Source of the DNA: CAYNSX01 sp964400165
Lineage (GTDB): Bacteria; Armatimonadota; Hebobacteria; CAYNSX01
Length of the DNA: 33,957 nucleotides
Reading direction: 5' to 3'
Assembly: GCA_964400165.1 (NCBI GenBank)
Contig: CAYNSX010000029.1
Location: 1-33,957, forward strand
Of this stretch, positions 32,075 through 33,957 are shown piece by piece. The position numbers and the translations under genes are program-made. The stretch's first letter is position 1. The number at the start of each line of letters is the position of its first letter. The notes below the pieces were generated by a model. It saw only the letters and a list, made by a program, of their open reading frames with translations, did not search any database and had not been told where the DNA came from.

Positions 32075-32901
32075 CGACGACCACCGCCCCCTACCCGCTC
32101 GTCGCCCGGGACGATGCCGCACCCCGCACCGTCGTGACCGTCGGCGGCGTGCCCATCGGCACGACGGATGTCGTGGTCATTGCCGGCCCGTGCGCGGTCG
32201 AAAGCGAAACCCAGCTCTTCGCGGCGGCCCGGGCCGCCAAAGAGGCGGGGGCGCGGATGTTACGCGGAGGGGCCTTCAAGCCGCGCACCTCGCCGTATGC
32301 GTTCCGCGGGCTGCGCGAGGCGGGTCTCGAACTGCTGGCGGCGGTGCGCGCCGAGTGCGGGCTGCCCGTCGTCACCGAGGTGATGGACGCGAGCCAGATG
32401 GAAGCGGTGTGTGCGAGCGCCGACATGGTGCAGATCGGGTCCCGCAATATGCAGAATTACACGCTGCTGGAGGCGGCCGGCCAGTGCGGCCGCCCGGTGC
32501 TGCTCAAGCGCGGGATGTCGGCGACGATCGAGGAGTTCCTCAACGCCGCCGAATATGTGGCGCACGCGGGCAATGACCAAATCGTCCTGTGCGAGCGGGG
32601 GATTCGCACCTTCGAGACGAGCGCCCGGTTCACGCTCGATATGAGCGCGGTGCCGGTGTTGCAGCAGCGGAGCCGGCTGCCGGTGATTGTCGACCCTAGT
32701 CACGCCGCCGGCGCGGCCTGGCTGGTTCCGGCGCTGGCGCGGGCGGCCGTGGCGGTCGGCGCGGACGGGTTGCTGATTGAGATTCACCCACAGCCCGCAG
32801 CGGCGCTGTGCGACGGACAGCAGGCACTCACGCCGGAGGCCTTTGGCCGGTTGATGACCGAGCTGCGGTCGCTGGCGTCCGTGCTGGGCCGGGGCATATG
32901 A
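32071..32901 (+). CDS. aroF: DAHP synthase, short type I-beta form without regulatory domain
   Basis: Condenses phosphoenolpyruvate and erythrose 4-phosphate to 3-deoxy-D-arabino-heptulosonate 7-phosphate, the first step toward chorismate. The GTG at 32071 gives 276 residues and overlaps the upstream stop (GTGA). Key parts of the KDO8PS-like barrel are present: AGPCAVES (38-45, metal-ligand Cys41), LRGGAFKPRTSPY (64-76), IGSRNMQN (122-129), LLKRGMSATIEEF (144-156), CERGIRTFE (174-182), DPSHAAG (208-214) and IEIHPQPAAALCDG (236-249). There is no N-terminal ferredoxin-like domain as in Thermotoga and no chorismate mutase domain, so feedback control is probably lacking. It sits inside an operon of exported redox and binding proteins, not with other shikimate genes. 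Confidence 0.9.
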   Translation: MTTTTAPYPLVARDDAAPRTVVTVGGVPIGTTDVVVIAGPCAVESETQLFAAARAAKEAGARMLRGGAFKPRTSPYAFRGLREAGLELLAAVRAECGLPVVTEVMDASQMEAVCASADMVQIGSRNMQNYTLLEAAGQCGRPVLLKRGMSATIEEFLNAAEYVAHAGNDQIVLCERGIRTFETSARFTLDMSAVPVLQQRSRLPVIVDPSHAAGAAWLVPALARAAVAVGADGLLIEIHPQPAAALCDGQQALTPEAFGRLMTELRSLASVLGRGI

Positions 32902-33617
32902 GCGGGCAGGTGCGGCGGTGGGGTGCCGCGCTCGTCGCGGGCGCAATGGCCGTGGGGACCGTCGCGGCGGCGCCGCAGCGATCGCCGCTCACCATTGCCG
33001 TCTATGTGCCGCGGACGGGGCCCGCGGCAGCGGTCGGCGACGCGATTCGGCGCGGGGCGGAACTGGCCGTGGCCGACGCACGCAAGCGGAACCCCCGGCT
33101 GCGCGTCGGGCTGGTCACGGTAGACTCGTCGCAGCCCTGGTCGTCCGGTTTGCGCGCGCTGGCGGACTGCCGCTATGCGAACGGTCTGCGGGTGGTGGTG
33201 GCCGGCGCGACGAATGCCGACGCCCATCTGGTTGCTCAATTTGTGGCCCGCGAACGGGGGGATGTGCTCTTGCTGATTCCCTGGGCGTCCGACCCGGGAC
33301 TAACGCGGATCCCGCTGCCCTGGGTGTTTCGCGTCTCGCCCGACGACCGGCAGCAAGCGGAAGCGCCGCACCTGACCGACGCGGCGGCTCGATCGTCAAG
33401 CCCGGCGGCCGGACGGTTCCTCCGCGCGTATCAGCGGGCCTACCGCGGGGAGCCACCACCGCCCGCCGCATTTGCTTACGATGCGCTGACCCTCGTGTGT
33501 CAGGCAAGCAATGGCCACGACGGCGACGAACACCTGCGCCGCGCGCTGGCGCGGACAGATTTCGTCGGGGTGACGGGCCGCATCCACTTCGACGCGTCGG
33601 GCCAGCGGGTGTATTGA
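32898..33617 (+). CDS. Shortened Leu/Ile/Val-type binding protein, middle lobe missing
   Basis: 239 residues starting at the ATG (32898) that overlaps the DAHP synthase stop by four bases. A signal peptide is present (WGAALVAGAMAVGTVAAA). It aligns with the 440-residue binding protein two genes upstream: LTIAVYVPRTGP, GAELAVADARKRNP, VVVAGATNADAHLVAQF and WVFRVSPDDRQQAEA match the first lobe. Directly after DDRQQA the sequence jumps to GRFLRAYQRAYRGEP and VTGRIHFDASG, which match the far end of the larger protein. About 130 residues of lobe two are thus absent without a frameshift. It may be a decaying duplicate or a genuine one-lobe variant. It is the last gene of the operon and converges on the 33634 gene. 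Confidence 0.75.
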   Translation: MSGQVRRWGAALVAGAMAVGTVAAAPQRSPLTIAVYVPRTGPAAAVGDAIRRGAELAVADARKRNPRLRVGLVTVDSSQPWSSGLRALADCRYANGLRVVVAGATNADAHLVAQFVARERGDVLLLIPWASDPGLTRIPLPWVFRVSPDDRQQAEAPHLTDAAARSSSPAAGRFLRAYQRAYRGEPPPPAAFAYDALTLVCQASNGHDGDEHLRRALARTDFVGVTGRIHFDASGQRVY

Positions 33618-33633
33618 CTTACTGCGCTGTGCC

Positions 33634-33957
33634 CTACGGCAAAGCCAAGTAAATGGTGCGGGCGCTCAAGAGGATGATGAGCGCACCCACCAGGCCCATG
33701 AGCGCACGAGACGGGAGACGCCGGCAAAGCACGGCGGCGAGCGGAGCCGCCAAGACGCCGCCCGCCATCAGGCCGGCGCTGATGCGCCAATTGACCAGGC
33801 CGAGCAGCGCCAGGAAGACGGCGGACTGCGAAGCGGTGACGAAGAACTCCGCCAGGTTGATCGAGCCGATGGTCAGGCGCGGGTTGTTGCCGCGCGCCAC
33901 GAGCGTACCCGTGACGATCGGCCCCCACCCGCCCCCGCCGATGGCGTCGAGGAATCC
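33634..33957 (-). CDS. TSUP-family (TauE/SafE) membrane permease, 5' end beyond window
   Basis: The last 107 codons of a membrane transporter; the frame stays open to the right edge and stops with TAG at 33634-33636. The opening GFLDAIGGGGWGPIVTGTL and IGSINLAEFFVTASQSAVF are the second-repeat signature of TSUP permeases, which move sulfite, sulfoacetate or related organosulfur anions. Helices are seen in SAVFLALLGLV, ISAGLMAGGVLAAPLAAVL and ALMGLVGALIILLSA. An internal GTG at 33900 could be mistaken for a start. The gene is convergent with the eight-gene operon, with 16 bases between stops, and no terminator hairpin is visible in that gap. Substrate cannot be told. Confidence 0.85.
   Translation of the reverse strand, partial: GFLDAIGGGGWGPIVTGTLVARGNNPRLTIGSINLAEFFVTASQSAVFLALLGLVNWRISAGLMAGGVLAAPLAAVLCRRLPSRALMGLVGALIILLSARTIYLALP

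Overview
This is a GC-rich chromosomal window from a diderm (Gram-negative type) bacterium. The pairing of an ArnT-type lipid glycosyltransferase with a LpxB-N-like membrane protein, together with lipoproteins, SppA and c-type cytochromes, points to an outer membrane. S-layer-homology (SLH) proteins, a CRTAC1/ASPIC lipoprotein and an HzsA-related heme protein are typical of little-cultured lineages, but I cannot name the phylum from sequence alone.

Layout. 1-3019 (minus): an Ig-like exported protein cut by the left edge, then a two-gene unit of exported unknown proteins whose first gene carries a G10 homopolymer beside its start. 3200-5398 (minus): Cu+-ATPase copA. 5399-5773: palindromic repeats and a clear terminator. 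5774-8656 (minus): a large beta-propeller-like protein with three SLH repeats. 9109-9453 (minus) and 9729-10280 (plus): a small lipoprotein and a small unknown protein, expressed from back-to-back promoters. 10217-10704: a large tandem repeat. 10762-13191 (plus): lon. 13198-17516 (minus): sppA-polA-membrane protein operon. 17751-20678 (plus): GT2, LpxB-N-like protein and ArnT-like transferase with overlapping ends. 20648-20733: tRNA-Leu(CAA). 20839-21594: a class III nucleotidyl cyclase in a lower-GC patch. 21892-22212: a DsrE-family protein. 22213-23806: an SLH gene flanked by two fossil SLH 3' ends and palindromic repeats. 23807-33617 (plus): one tightly overlapped eight-gene operon. 33634-33957 (minus): a TSUP transporter cut by the right edge.

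The eight-gene operon is the most distinctive system. Its first four genes encode exported beta-propeller proteins: a CRTAC1 lipoprotein, an HzsA-related monoheme protein, a YVTN/MauG-type triheme protein and a Reg_prop propeller. They are followed by a Rid/chorismatase-like protein, a Leu/Ile/Val-type binding protein, a DAHP synthase without regulatory domain, and a second binding protein lacking its middle. Stop/start overlaps of 4-8 bp join nearly all of them. The mix of exported redox proteins with an aromatic-pathway entry enzyme suggests a dedicated, undescribed pathway, possibly involving a chorismate-derived compound. That role is inference.

The second theme is a family of GC-rich palindromic repeats (CTCACCC...CCCTCTCCC...GGGAGAGGG and CCCTGCTTCGCC...GGCTTCGCAGGG types). 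They fill most longer intergenic gaps, extend the C-termini of two genes, reach the edge of a tRNA, and border the SLH gene remnants. They look like an active force reshaping gene ends here.
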